Notes: a model not told the origin generated them from the letters alone. 64,000 bases of DNA from Chloroflexota bacterium (GCA_029553955.1 JAKPJZ010000061.1:1-64000), one strand, 5' to 3'. Counted from the stretch's first letter, positions 24,632 to 36,337 are shown. Program-made: numbers and translations.

Positions 24632-24664
24632 ACGACCTCGGCCCACTGTGGCCGGGGTCGTTTT
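24632..24664 (+). terminator. Hairpin with T-run in typA leader (attenuator-like)
   Basis: A 12-bp stem (24632-24643 with 24650-24661, one G-U pair) with a six-base loop, followed by TTTT. It sits directly downstream of the promoter and 75 bases before the typA start. It could stop early transcripts (attenuation) or end a very short RNA. Confidence 0.65.
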
Positions 24665-24735
24665 GCGTGCTTTCCCCGTGGGGAGGCCGCTTGTCCGAGA
24701 ATCGTAGAGCTTGTAGGCTCAAGGAAGTGGATCAC

Positions 24736-26595
<1,860 letters not shown>

Positions 26596-26598
26596 TCA

Positions 26599-26678
26599 AG
26601 GGGAACATGCAAGCAGGGGTCTGGGTCAATGCCGCCCGCGGGCAGCATTGACCCAGACCCCTGCTTGCATGTTCCCCT
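26599..26678. repeat. Long palindrome, 34-bp perfect arms
   Basis: Arms 26599-26632 and 26645-26678 are exact reverse complements; the 12-base centre includes the palindrome GCCCGCGGGC. It lies between the convergent ends of typA and the antitoxin gene and probably ends both messages, although it has no U-tract. Confidence 0.95.
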
Positions 26679-26686
26679 ATCTCGAT

Positions 26687-28450
<1,764 letters not shown>

Positions 28451-28463
<13 letters not shown>

Positions 28464-28499
28464 CGCCGGGCACGCCACTTGAGGCGGTGACGCCCGGCG
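28451..28499 (+). promoter_or_regulatory. Programmed -1 frameshift signal (A-AAA-AAG plus stem-loop)
   Basis: A nine-A tract 28448-28456 forms the slippery heptamer A AAA AAG at 28451-28457, correctly phased with the zero frame (GTA AAA AAA AAG AGC TGA). The zero-frame TGA at 28461 lies within the 6-base spacer. The stem-loop starts at 28464: CGCCGGGC (28464-28471) pairs with GCCCGGCG (28492-28499), with an inner CGCC/GGCG pair. A -1 slip joins ...EVKKK to ELTPGTP... and the VWA frame. The A9 tract could also cause RNA polymerase slippage. Confidence 0.85.
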
Positions 28500-29416
28500 C
28501 GGGCATGCCGCTCAAAGGGCACGAGGCCGCGCCGATGCCGCTCTCCTACATCCGCCAGGCCGACCTGCCCGTGGCCACCGGCGCCGCCTTCCGCCCGCGC
28601 CGCCTGCAGACCCCACTCGACCGCCTGACGCGGCGCACCGCAGGCCGGCGCAGCTTTACCTACACCGCGCGCCGCCGCGGACGCTACGTTTCGAGCCGCC
28701 CCGCCGGCCAGGACCTCGCGGACATTGCCATCGACGCCACCCTGCGCGCCGCGGCGCCCCTGCAGCGCGAGCGCGGCCGCGTGGCGGGCGGCCCGGTCGC
28801 ACTCATACGCAGCGACCTGCGCCGCAAGGTGCGCGTGCGCCGTGCCGCCAACCTGGTCGTCTTTCTCCTGGACCTGAGCTGGTCGATGGCCGCGGCGCAG
28901 CGCATGGTGGCCACCAAGGGCGCCATCCTCTCGCTCTTGCTCGATGCCTACCAGAAGCGCGACCGCGTGGCCCTGGCCGTCTTTCAGCGCGACGGCGCGC
29001 GGCTGGTGCTGCCGCCGACCAGTTCGACGACGCTGGCCAGGCGGCTGCTGGGCGAGCTCAAGGTGGGCGGGCGCACACCCCTCAGCCACGGGCTGCTCTT
29101 GGCCTACGAGTTGGCGCTGCGCGAAAAGCGCCGCGACCGCGAGGTGCAGCCGCTCTTGGTGGTGCTCACCGACGGCGCGGGCAACGTCTCGCTCAGCGGC
29201 CGGCCGCCGGAGGAGGAGGCCGGCGAATTGGCGCGCCTGATCCGCCTGCGGGGCATTCACTCGGTAGTCATCAACACCGAGCACGCCACGCTCGACCGCG
29301 GCCTGGCCCGTGGGCTCGCGAACGGCCTCGGCGCGAGCTGCTACACCCTGGCCGAGCTGCGCGCCGACGAATTGTATGCCACAGTGCGACAGGAGATGGG
29401 GGCCAAGGCCCCGTAA
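28458..29416 (+). CDS. chlD: Chelatase VWA subunit region (ChlD-like, -1 frame)
   Basis: Reached from the AAA+ frame by a -1 shift; no good ribosome site or start lies near the junction (ATGs at 28504 and 28535 are possible). About 318 residues: a linker rich in Pro/Arg, then [28 protein letters not shown], and a von Willebrand A domain with the [13 protein letters not shown] (D-x-S-x-S), Thr in GGRTPLSHG and Asp in VVLTDGAGN. The VWA/MIDAS domain docks on the AAA+ ring and drives metal insertion. The full fusion would be ~679 residues, normal for this fused family. Confidence 0.88.
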
Positions 29417-29543
29417 GGCCAGAGAGGCTAGAAAGCCTGTCCCACGACCAGTGGGGCAGGCCTCCAGGCCTGCCGGAGCCAGGCTCGCGAGGTGGCGACC
29501 GGCTCATGCGCTCCGCGCTACCCCGGTGCGGAGCCCTTGAGGT

Positions 29544-29641
29544 GGGGTTTGGGCGGGTTGGTTGGCCCTGCCTGCTGCCCCCGGTGCGCCCGCGGGCGCA
29601 CCGGGGGCAGCAGGCAGGGCCAACCAACCCGCCCAAACCCC
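29544..29641. repeat. Perfect 98-bp palindrome, no loop
   Basis: Arms 29544-29592 and 29593-29641 (49 bases each) are exact reverse complements, starting GGGGTTTGGGCGGGTTGG and centred on CGCCCG|CGGGCG. This is the longest perfect palindrome in the window. Flanking sequences (ACCCCGGTGCGGAGCCCTTG and TCCTGGTTCAAGGCCGGGCG) resemble the outer arms of the MITE-like elements. It fills most of the 29417-29698 gap. Confidence 0.96.
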
Positions 29642-29698
29642 CTCCTGGTTCAAGGCCGGGCGAGGGCAAAGCTGGCGCCCGGCTATTACCAGGATCCT

Positions 29699-30697
29699 AT
29701 GGCGGATGAGGTTGTTCTCCGACAGGCTGCTTACCGCTTTGTGAGGCACCGTGTGAGCGTATCGCGCATTGCTACCCACCGCCTGGCCGCCGACCTGGCG
29801 CTGCTCTTGGTCACCGCCATTTGGGGCAGCACCTTCGTGCTGGTCAAGGATGCGGTGGCCCACTATCCCGTGTTGCCCTTCCTGGCGCTGCGTTTCGCCG
29901 TGGCGGCGGTGGCCCTGGCGCCCGCGGCGTGGTGGGCGCGCGGCCGGCTGCGCGCCTCGGATATCGCGGCCGGCGCCGCGGCGGGCGCGCTGCTCTTCGC
30001 CGGCTATGCCCTGCAGACTTTTGGCCTGCAGGAAACCACCGCCTCCAAGGCCGGGTTCATCACCGGGCTCTCGGTGGTGCTCGTGCCGCTTTTCGTGGCC
30101 CTGCTCTGGCGGCGCCTGCCCACGCGGACGGCGCTCGCGGGCACGGCGTTGGCCACCGCCGGCCTGGCGCTGCTCTCGCTGAACGCCGATTGGTCGATGC
30201 AGCGCGGCGATTTGCTCGTCTTGGGCTGCGCCTTTGGCTTTGCCGGCCACATCACTGCCCTGGGCGCCCTCTCGCCGGGGCGTGATGCGCGCCTCCTCAC
30301 GCTGGTGCAGGTGGCGACCGTGGCGCTCCTCAGCGGCGGGGCCTCGCTCGGGGCTGGCGGCTTCCCGGCCGTGCCGGGAGCGGTGTGGGGGGCGGCCCTC
30401 TTCACCGGCCTTGCCGCCACCGCGCTGGCCTTCTTCATCCAGACCGCCGCCCAAAAGTTCACCACCGCCGGCCACACGGCGCTCATCTTTGCCGCCGAGC
30501 CGGTCTTTGCCGCCCTCTTTGGCGTGCTCGTCGCCGGCGAGCGCCTCGCCGTGCGCGGCTGGCTGGGCAGCGCGGTCATCCTCGCCGGCGTCATCCTGGG
30601 CGCGCTGGCCCAGGCAGATGCTCCAGCTCGACCTGGCCGGCCAGCGCCTCCACCTGCTCGTAGCTGCCCACGGCTGTGCCGTCGAGGCTGGCGGTAG
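29699..30697 (+). CDS. EamA/DMT-family transporter
   Basis: About 332 residues. Ten hydrophobic segments in two EamA repeats (LALLLVTAIWGSTFVLVKDAVAHYPVLPFLALRF, ETTASKAGFITGLSVVLVPLFVALLWRR, GAALFTGLAATALAFFIQTAAQKFTTAGHTALIFAAEPVFAALFGVLVAGE). The start is uncertain: ATG 29699 lacks a clear ribosome site and GTG 29753 is a good alternative. The last ~28 residues, after ILGALAQ, are Pro/Arg-rich and overlap the 3' end of the convergent pfkB-type gene by 107 bases. DMT proteins export amino acids or metabolites. Confidence 0.88.
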   Translation: MADEVVLRQAAYRFVRHRVSVSRIATHRLAADLALLLVTAIWGSTFVLVKDAVAHYPVLPFLALRFAVAAVALAPAAWWARGRLRASDIAAGAAAGALLFAGYALQTFGLQETTASKAGFITGLSVVLVPLFVALLWRRLPTRTALAGTALATAGLALLSLNADWSMQRGDLLVLGCAFGFAGHITALGALSPGRDARLLTLVQVATVALLSGGASLGAGGFPAVPGAVWGAALFTGLAATALAFFIQTAAQKFTTAGHTALIFAAEPVFAALFGVLVAGERLAVRGWLGSAVILAGVILGALAQADAPARPGRPAPPPARSCPRLCRRGWR

Positions 30698-31541
30698 CGG
30701 CGCCGCTGGCCACACCCCAGCGCAGCGCCTCGGGCCAGGAGGCGCCGTGGCTCAGCTTCCAGACCAGCCCGGCCAGCATGGCGTCTCCGGCGCCGACGGG
30801 GTTCCGTTCCACGATCTGAGGCGGCCGGGCCAGCCAGCAGTGTGCGCCATCCGAGAGGACCGCTCCCCTCCGGCCCAGCGAGATGAGGAGGTTCACCACG
30901 CCCAGCGCGTGGATCGACTCCACGACCGCACAGGCATCGTCGGGCGACGCGACCGGCCGGCCAACCAGCTCGGCGGCCTCCGCCGCGTTGGGCTTGGCCA
31001 GGAAGGGGCCGGCCAGGCAGCCATGGCGCAGTGGGTCACCACTGGTGTCGAGGGCCACCCCGGCGCCTGCCGCCTCGACAGCCTGGGTCACGCGGGCATA
31101 GATGGTGGCCGACGCCCCGGGCGGAATGCTGCCCGAGAGCACCCACCAATCGCCCGCGGCGGCCAGCGCGCGGACCTTGGCGAGCAACGCGGCCTCGTCG
31201 GCAGGGGTGATCGCCGGGCCAGGCTCGTTCACCTTGATGTGGTGTCGCTGCGACTGGCTGACGATGCTGACATTGGTCCTGGTCTCGCCGGCCACCTGCA
31301 CAAAGTCGGTGTGGATACCCAGCTCGCTCAGGCCGGCGGCGATCCTCTGCCCGGTCGGCCCGCCGACAAAGCCCAGGGCCACCGTGGCTTCGCCCCAGGC
31401 CGCCAGGGCGCGCGACACGTTAAAGCCCTTGCCGCCCCAGTCGACTCGTGTCGCGCAGGCGCGCAGCACGTCGTCATAGATGATCTCCGGCACCGTCAGC
31501 TCGCGATCTACTGCCGGATTCAGGGTCAGCGTGTAGATCAT
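30591..31541 (-). CDS. PfkB-family sugar-phosphate kinase (1-phosphofructokinase/LacC type)
   Basis: 316 residues. FruK/LacC hallmarks: MIYTLTLNPAVDRELTV, GGKGFNVSRAL, VLSGSIPPG and the active-site NPVGAGDAMLAGLVW (catalytic Asp in GAGD). It lies last in the PTS operon, with its ATG overlapping the dehydrogenase stop (ATGA). It should phosphorylate a ketohexose-1- or 6-phosphate to the bisphosphate, feeding aldolase. Its end overlaps the convergent EamA gene. Confidence 0.9.
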   Translation of the reverse strand: MIYTLTLNPAVDRELTVPEIIYDDVLRACATRVDWGGKGFNVSRALAAWGEATVALGFVGGPTGQRIAAGLSELGIHTDFVQVAGETRTNVSIVSQSQRHHIKVNEPGPAITPADEAALLAKVRALAAAGDWWVLSGSIPPGASATIYARVTQAVEAAGAGVALDTSGDPLRHGCLAGPFLAKPNAAEAAELVGRPVASPDDACAVVESIHALGVVNLLISLGRRGAVLSDGAHCWLARPPQIVERNPVGAGDAMLAGLVWKLSHGASWPEALRWGVASGAATASLDGTAVGSYEQVEALAGQVELEHLPGPARPG

Positions 31542-33283
31542 GGCTGCCAGAACCTCTCGATGAGCGCGCGCTCGGCCTCCCGCGTCCACACGCTGCCGGG
31601 GGCCAGGCACGCTGCGACACTGGGCAGCGCCTCTTCGAGCTCTGCCAGCCCGAGGAGGGGCAACCCGGTGAGCTGTGGAAAGATCACGACCTTGCCCGGG
31701 TAGCGGCCTTCCAGCAGCGCGCGCACGCCCTCCTGGGCGGCCTCGATGCCGCCGATCGCAGCGACCGAGCGCTCGGGAGAGAGCCTGCCGTCGCCGGCCT
31801 TCGCGATGACCAGTGCCTGGTCGGCCACGGTCGAGCCGGAGGTGCCGGTATACTGGGCGTTGTGCAGGTAGACGCGGCTCAGGTCGAGCGGGGCCAGGGT
31901 GCCGTTGGGGCAGCCGGCGAAGAGGACCAGCATGCCGTCGCCGGCCATGACCGCGGCCGCCTCGGCGGCCAGGCTCGCCACCGGCGCGCAGACGATCACA
32001 TCGTCGGCGCCGCGGCCGCCGGTCTGCCGGGCGATCAACTCGCGCAGCGACTCGCTGCCTGCAGCCGGGTTGAAGGTGAGCAGGCGTTTGCCGTGCGCCT
32101 GCGCCATGGCGGCAAAGGCCGCCTCCAGGTCAGCGAGCCGCGTAGGGTTGACCTCGCTGGCCACGATGAGGCCTGGCCCTGCGGCCAGCTCGATGGCCCG
32201 CTGCACGTGCATCTGGCCCATGGGGCCGCCTGCGCCCACCAAGAGTGCGGTGCCGCCGGCGCGCAGCTCGCAGCGGTTGCGTCGCTCGCCATAGGAGGCG
32301 GCGATATCGGGCCCGCGGTTGCCCACGTAGGCGGTATAGTCGTAGTGGATGCGGCCGATATCGACCGGCACCAGGCCGTCGAGCGGGGCCTGGCCAACCA
32401 GGTTGAGCGTGCCGCGCCGGGCGATGAGCGCGGCCGCCGCGCTCACGGTCTGCGCCGAAGAGGGGTCGAGGAGCACGATGTCGTCGAACCCCGCGTCGCC
32501 GGCCAGCTCGGCGTTGAGCGCCGGGTAGCCGGCCGGCGACACGCCGTCGCGGCGGACCAGTCGCGCGCCGCGCTCGTGGGCCTGGCGCTGCGCCGCCGCG
32601 AGCAGCGATTGCGGCACATCGCTGAGCACGATCGTCGAGGGCGCTTCCAACCCGGCAGAGAAGGCATAGTCGACGCCGCTGTCGCCGCGGCCTGCGATCC
32701 ACATGGTGCCGCCGGGCCGGGGCGCCAGCCGGCGGCGCTGCGTATAGGCCGCCTCCACGCAGGCCCAGGGCTCGGTCAGGGCTGCCGCGGCGTAGCCCAG
32801 GTCGGCCGCGATGGGCAGCAGGTACGACTGCTGGTCGGCATCGAGGACCTCGGGGCCGATGAGGTGAAACTGCGTCAGCCCGCCGGGGATGGTGTAGCCG
32901 TAGGCCGTGCTCCGGCCCTGCCGGTAGATATCGGGCTGCAGGGCCAGGCGCTGGCCGGGGTGAAAACGCTCGCGCAGGTCCGCGCCTACCCTCATCACCG
33001 TCAGGGCGACCTCGTGGCCCAGGCGAGTCGGCTGCGTGGCCAGGTCGCGGCCATAGAGCTTGGGGTGGCCTCCGCCCTGTTTGATCAGCTTGACGTCGGA
33101 GTAGCACATGCCGACGGCATCGACCCGCACCAGTAGTTGATCGCGCTGCGGCTCGGGCACCGGGAAGCGCTCGGGCCTTCCCTCGCGGCCGATATGCTCC
33201 ACGCCGGCGCCGTACATATTCCAGGCCCACGTCTCCCTGGCTATGGGGGCGCTGGGGACGCAGTAGCGCTCGTACTTGCTCAT
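31538..33283 (-). CDS. Long zinc-type dehydrogenase with two nucleotide-binding folds
   Basis: 581 residues, well above the usual 340-410 of sugar-alcohol dehydrogenases. Residues 1-190 form a GroES-like domain with zinc-site-like GMCYSDVKLIKQGGGH and GHEVALTV. A first Rossmann-like fold (GGTMWIAGRGDSGVDYAFSAG) is followed by a second, better one (GGTALLVGAGGPMGQMHVQRAIELA). The C-terminal part (VMAGDGMLVLFAGCPNGTL, SLSRVYLHNAQYTGTSGSTV) resembles the end of sorbose-1-phosphate reductase-type enzymes. The ATG at 33283 has only a weak ribosome site. It lies between HPr and the kinase, so it should oxidise the phosphorylated hexitol delivered by the PTS. Confidence 0.78.
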   Translation of the reverse strand: MSKYERYCVPSAPIARETWAWNMYGAGVEHIGREGRPERFPVPEPQRDQLLVRVDAVGMCYSDVKLIKQGGGHPKLYGRDLATQPTRLGHEVALTVMRVGADLRERFHPGQRLALQPDIYRQGRSTAYGYTIPGGLTQFHLIGPEVLDADQQSYLLPIAADLGYAAAALTEPWACVEAAYTQRRRLAPRPGGTMWIAGRGDSGVDYAFSAGLEAPSTIVLSDVPQSLLAAAQRQAHERGARLVRRDGVSPAGYPALNAELAGDAGFDDIVLLDPSSAQTVSAAAALIARRGTLNLVGQAPLDGLVPVDIGRIHYDYTAYVGNRGPDIAASYGERRNRCELRAGGTALLVGAGGPMGQMHVQRAIELAAGPGLIVASEVNPTRLADLEAAFAAMAQAHGKRLLTFNPAAGSESLRELIARQTGGRGADDVIVCAPVASLAAEAAAVMAGDGMLVLFAGCPNGTLAPLDLSRVYLHNAQYTGTSGSTVADQALVIAKAGDGRLSPERSVAAIGGIEAAQEGVRALLEGRYPGKVVIFPQLTGLPLLGLAELEEALPSVAACLAPGSVWTREAERALIERFWQP

Positions 33284-33311
33284 CGCGCATGCTCGCTTTC
33301 CGTCGTGCCGG

Positions 33312-33599
33312 TCAGTTGTCGCCCTGGCCCGGCGCGCCCTCGCCCAACCCGCCCAACACGGCCGCCTGCAGTGCCTGCAGCGCCGCCTCTTCATCCTCGC
33401 CGCTCGCCTGGATGCGGATCGTGCCCCCACGCTCCACGCCCAGCGTCAGGATGGAGAGCAAGCTCTTGGCGTTGGCCGACTTGACGCCATGCGACACGCG
33501 GATGTCGGACTGGAACTGCCTGGCGATGTTCACAAACTCGCGGGCCGGCCGGGCATGCAGCCCGGTGCGGTTGCCGACGACCAGCTCGATTTCCTTCAT
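33312..33599 (-). CDS. ptsH: HPr phosphocarrier protein
   Basis: 95 residues. GNRTGLHARPAREF carries the phosphoryl-accepting His15 and KSANAKSLLSILTL carries Ser46, the regulatory site of HPr kinase in Gram-positive-type systems. The start follows CCGGAGGTATGCC. No enzyme I gene is in the window. It sits inside the mannitol-type operon, so it may be a dedicated HPr; the C-terminal ~15 residues (LGGLGEGAPGQGDN) extend beyond usual HPr. Confidence 0.93.
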   Translation of the reverse strand: MKEIELVVGNRTGLHARPAREFVNIARQFQSDIRVSHGVKSANAKSLLSILTLGVERGGTIRIQASGEDEEAALQALQAAVLGGLGEGAPGQGDN

Positions 33600-33648
33600 G
33601 GCATACCTCCGGTGGCTGTCGCTCGCCGGCGACGGGCATGGGCGACTG

Positions 33649-33859
33649 GTACTACAACCGTACTTGTCTGGGAAGGCGCGCGATCCCGGTACAGCACTTC
33701 GCGCATAACCGCCCAAAAAACCCCTTCCGGGCCAGGGCCGGGCGCACGAGGGCATATGCCTGCGTAGGTTTGCCCGCGCCCAAGGGGAGGCTGCGGAGCG
33801 TGTCAGCCGGCAGCTACCCGGATGGCCAGCAATGGTAGCGCCAAGTACGGTTGTAGTAC
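33649..33859. repeat. MITE-like element with 18-bp terminal inverted repeats
   Basis: Ends GTACTACAACCGTACTTG (33649-33666) and its exact reverse complement (33842-33859). Internal words match the element at 10377-10625 in the opposite orientation: TGGCCATCCGGGTAGCT, CTTCGCGCATAACCG and CCCCTTCCGGGCC. The large perfect central palindrome of that copy is missing here (only CCGCCCAAAAAACCCC remains), as if it had been deleted or never inserted. The right end supplies the TAG stop of the EIIA gene. No ORF inside. Confidence 0.9.
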
Positions 33860-34296
33860 TAGGGTTGCGGCGGGTGGCTTAGGCACTCGATGATGGTGGC
33901 GGGCTCGGTCGCCTGAAAGAGCGTCTGGGTCGTCTCTTCGTCTTCCAGCGCCTCGGCCAGCCTGGCCAAAATGCCGATGTGCTCGTCCGACGTGGCGGCG
34001 ATGCCGATCACCAGGTAGACCAGCTCGCCCGGCTCCCACTCGATGCCCTGCGCCAGTTGCAGCACCGACAGGCCTGTACGGTGGATCAGCGAGCGATCAT
34101 CGAACTGGCCGTGCGGGATGGAAACGCCATTGCCCAGGCAGGTCGACATGGTCTCCTCGCGGGCCAGCATCCCGGCCACGTAGGCCGGCTCCACGCAGCC
34201 CCCGCGCACCAGCAGCGCCCCGGCGAGGCGGATGGCCTCCTCCTTGCTGCCGGCGGCGCCGCCCAGTTGGATCATCTCGGGCCGCAGGATGTCCAT
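33859..34296 (-). CDS. PTS EIIA component (mannitol/fructose family)
   Basis: 145 residues. The EIIA-fructose/mannitol fold is indicated by SKEEAIRLAGALLVRGGCVEPAYVAGMLARE and by GNGVSIPHGQFDD with the active-site His. YLVIGIAATSDEHIGILARLAEALEDEE follows. It takes phosphate from HPr and gives it to EIIB. The ATG lies 4 bases after the EIIB stop; the gene ends within the repeat element, which provides its stop codon. Confidence 0.92.
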   Translation of the reverse strand: MDILRPEMIQLGGAAGSKEEAIRLAGALLVRGGCVEPAYVAGMLAREETMSTCLGNGVSIPHGQFDDRSLIHRTGLSVLQLAQGIEWEPGELVYLVIGIAATSDEHIGILARLAEALEDEETTQTLFQATEPATIIECLSHPPQP

Positions 34297-34300
34297 GGGG

Positions 34301-34624
34301 CTAGTCCGTCTGCACGATATCGGCGCCATCGACGAACGCCCGCACCAGGGCGTCGAACGCCGGGTCGTTCAGGAAGTGGGTGAAGGCCACCACGACGGCC
34401 TGCGGCGCCCGCTCGCGTGCGACCTTGGCCAGCCCGCGGTGCACGACGACGACCTGTGCGTCGGCGGGGATGCCTCGGGCGGGCACGTGCACGACCTGCA
34501 CCTGCACGCCGGCCTTTTTGAGCTTTTTCTTGAGCGCGTTGACGCCCATCAGGCTGGAGCCCATGCCGGCCTCACAGGCGAACACGATCGTCTTCACCTG
34601 AGCCGATGGGGTTGATGTGGCCAT
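34301..34624 (-). CDS. PTS EIIB component (mannitol family)
   Basis: 107 residues. The phosphocysteine loop IVFACEAGMGSSLMG, then KKLKKAGVQVQVVHVPARGIP, matches EIIB-mannitol, where Cys receives phosphate from EIIA and passes it to the transported sugar. GAGGAGGGAATC precedes the ATG. Separate EIIA, EIIB and EIIC genes contrast with the fused MtlA of enteric bacteria. Confidence 0.92.
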   Translation of the reverse strand: MATSTPSAQVKTIVFACEAGMGSSLMGVNALKKKLKKAGVQVQVVHVPARGIPADAQVVVVHRGLAKVARERAPQAVVVAFTHFLNDPAFDALVRAFVDGADIVQTD

Positions 34625-34653
34625 GATTCCCTCCTCTGTGTGCTGCTCACGGT

Positions 34654-34747
34654 GGGGTTCGGTGGCGCAGGCGTCCTCGCAGTGGCGCAGGCGAGGACGC
34701 CTGCGCCACTGGCGGCCCGCCGAGGCCCATCAGCCCACCAGAACCCC
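34654..34747. repeat. Degraded palindromic element between EIIC and EIIB
   Basis: Outer words GGGGTTC (34654-34660) and GAACCCC (34741-34747) and an inner exact 19-bp arm pair (34662-34680 with 34691-34709). The right half carries 31 extra bases, so the palindrome is broken. The pattern resembles the intact palindromes at 2410 and 29544. Confidence 0.75.
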
Positions 34748-34769
34748 CTCCTGCTGGTGCCCGAGGCGA

Positions 34770-35831
34770 TCAGGAGGCCACCGGCAGCACGCCGGTCGCC
34801 ACTTCTTCCTTCTCTTCCCGCTCGCGCACGGGGAAGGCCTTCAGGATGGCCGAGCCCACGAGGAAGGAGGCGACGGCGCCGACGAGGACGCCGCCCAACA
34901 CCGCAAAGTGTGCTCCCTTGGGGATCACGGCCAGGTAGGCAAAGATCGAGCCGGGCGACGGCGTGGCCACGAGGCCGCCGCCAAAGATGGCGAACCAGAG
35001 GTCGGCGACCATGCCGCCGGCCCACATGGCGACGATCATGATGGGATGGGCGAGCACGTAGGGGAAGTAGATCTCGTGGATGCCGCCCAGGAAATGGATG
35101 ATCATCGCGCTGGGCGCCGATTCCTTCAGCATGCCCTTGCCCACCAGGTAGAAGGCCAAGAGCAAGCCCAGGCCGGGCCCGGGGTTCGTTTCGAGCAGGA
35201 AGTGGATGGCCTTGCCTGATGCCTGCACATCGGCCACGCCCAGGGGTCCGAGCACGCCGTGGTTGATGGCATTGTTCAGGAAGAGCACTTTGGCCGGCTC
35301 GATGATCAGGTCAGCCAATGGCAGCAGCCTGCGGGAGACCAGAAAATCGACCCCTGCGCCCAGCACGTTGCTGGCCCAGACGACGACCGGGCCGATGCTG
35401 ACTTGGCCGATCAGGACCAGGATGGCGGCGAGGATGCCGGCCGAAAAGTTGTTGATGAGCATCTCAAAGCCGACGGGGATCTTGTCTTCCAGCACCTCGT
35501 CGATCTTCTTGATGAGGAAGCCGCCCAACGGCCCCATAATCATGGCGCCGAGGAACATGGGGATGCCGGCCCCAACGACGACGCCCATGGTCGCCGCCGC
35601 GCCTACCACACCCCCGCGAGTGCCGTGGATGAGCTTGCCACCGGAAAAGCCGATCAGGACCGGCAGCAGGTAGGTGATCATCGGCCCGACCAGGGCGGCA
35701 AAGCGCTCATTGGGGAGCCAGCCGGTCGGGATGAACAGCGCCGTGATCAACCCCCACGCGATAATGGCTCCGATGTTGGGGATGACCATGCCGGCCAGGA
35801 AGCCGCCGAACTGTTGCCACCGCTGCCTCAT
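34770..35831 (-). CDS. mtlA: PTS EIIC component, mannitol type
   Basis: 353 residues, about eight membrane segments. Mannitol-EIIC patterns: [92 protein letters not shown] and [18 protein letters not shown]. The [12 protein letters not shown] segment is diagnostic for the mannitol family. The start follows AAAGGAGGTCAAGCG. It is first in the operon EIIC-EIIB-EIIA-HPr-dehydrogenase-kinase, controlled by the LacI sites at 36069-36114. The transported substrate may be mannitol or another hexitol. Confidence 0.9.
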   Translation of the reverse strand: MRQRWQQFGGFLAGMVIPNIGAIIAWGLITALFIPTGWLPNERFAALVGPMITYLLPVLIGFSGGKLIHGTRGGVVGAAATMGVVVGAGIPMFLGAMIMGPLGGFLIKKIDEVLEDKIPVGFEMLINNFSAGILAAILVLIGQVSIGPVVVWASNVLGAGVDFLVSRRLLPLADLIIEPAKVLFLNNAINHGVLGPLGVADVQASGKAIHFLLETNPGPGLGLLLAFYLVGKGMLKESAPSAMIIHFLGGIHEIYFPYVLAHPIMIVAMWAGGMVADLWFAIFGGGLVATPSPGSIFAYLAVIPKGAHFAVLGGVLVGAVASFLVGSAILKAFPVREREEKEEVATGVLPVAS

Positions 35832-36068
35832 CGCTTGACCTCCTTTGTGGTCGCAATCGGATGGCGTTTGGCATGTGGGACGCAGTCACCCGCGCGGCCG
35901 CGGGCCCGTCCGTGTTGTCAGTCTCGGCTGAAGAGGGTACGCTGAGGAGGTTGGGGTGACGAAATGGGCTCGCTAGGCACCTCCTTTCACCCGGCCCAGG
36001 CTGCCGGGCGCGCCTGGCTGCTCCCCGGCATGGCCGGTGACCCGGGCCGCAGCGGGGGGGGCGCGCGT

Positions 36069-36114
36069 TTTAATCGATTACAGTCATTATACGACAGGTC
36101 GGCCTGTCTGTCAA
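36069..36114 (-). promoter_or_regulatory. PTS operon promoter with LacI operator
   Basis: On the minus strand: TTGACA (36114-36109), 17-base spacer, TATAAT (36091-36086), then the palindromic TAATCGATTA (36071-36080) over the start point. The spacer itself contains GACAGG-CCGA-CCTGTC. Confidence 0.92.
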
Positions 36115-36260
36115 GGGGGCAGAGGCCCCAGAGTGGGGATTCTGCGCGGAATCGTGGTGGTTTGCGGCATCTGGCTGTTCTGACAGCGTGACAGGGGGCA
36201 GATTCGGCGTCGCCTCCCGCTCAACAAGGTGCGCCTGCAGAGATGAGTGCCCCGTGGGCA

Positions 36261-36274
36261 TGCAATCGATTGCG
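36261..36274. promoter_or_regulatory. Middle LacI operator
   Basis: TGCAATCGATTGCG, a palindrome sharing the AATCGATT core with the two flanking sites, midway between the divergent promoters. Confidence 0.8.
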
Positions 36275-36299
36275 CCAGTTCTGGGATATGCCCAAAACC

Positions 36300-36337
36300 T
36301 TGACAATCCGTGACGAAGCGGTTACAATCGATTACAG
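36300..36337 (+). promoter_or_regulatory. LacI gene promoter with operator
   Basis: TTGACA at 36300-36305, 17-base spacer, TACAAT at 36323-36328. The operator TTACAATCGATTACAG (36322-36337) overlaps the -10 box, so the regulator should repress itself. Confidence 0.9.
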
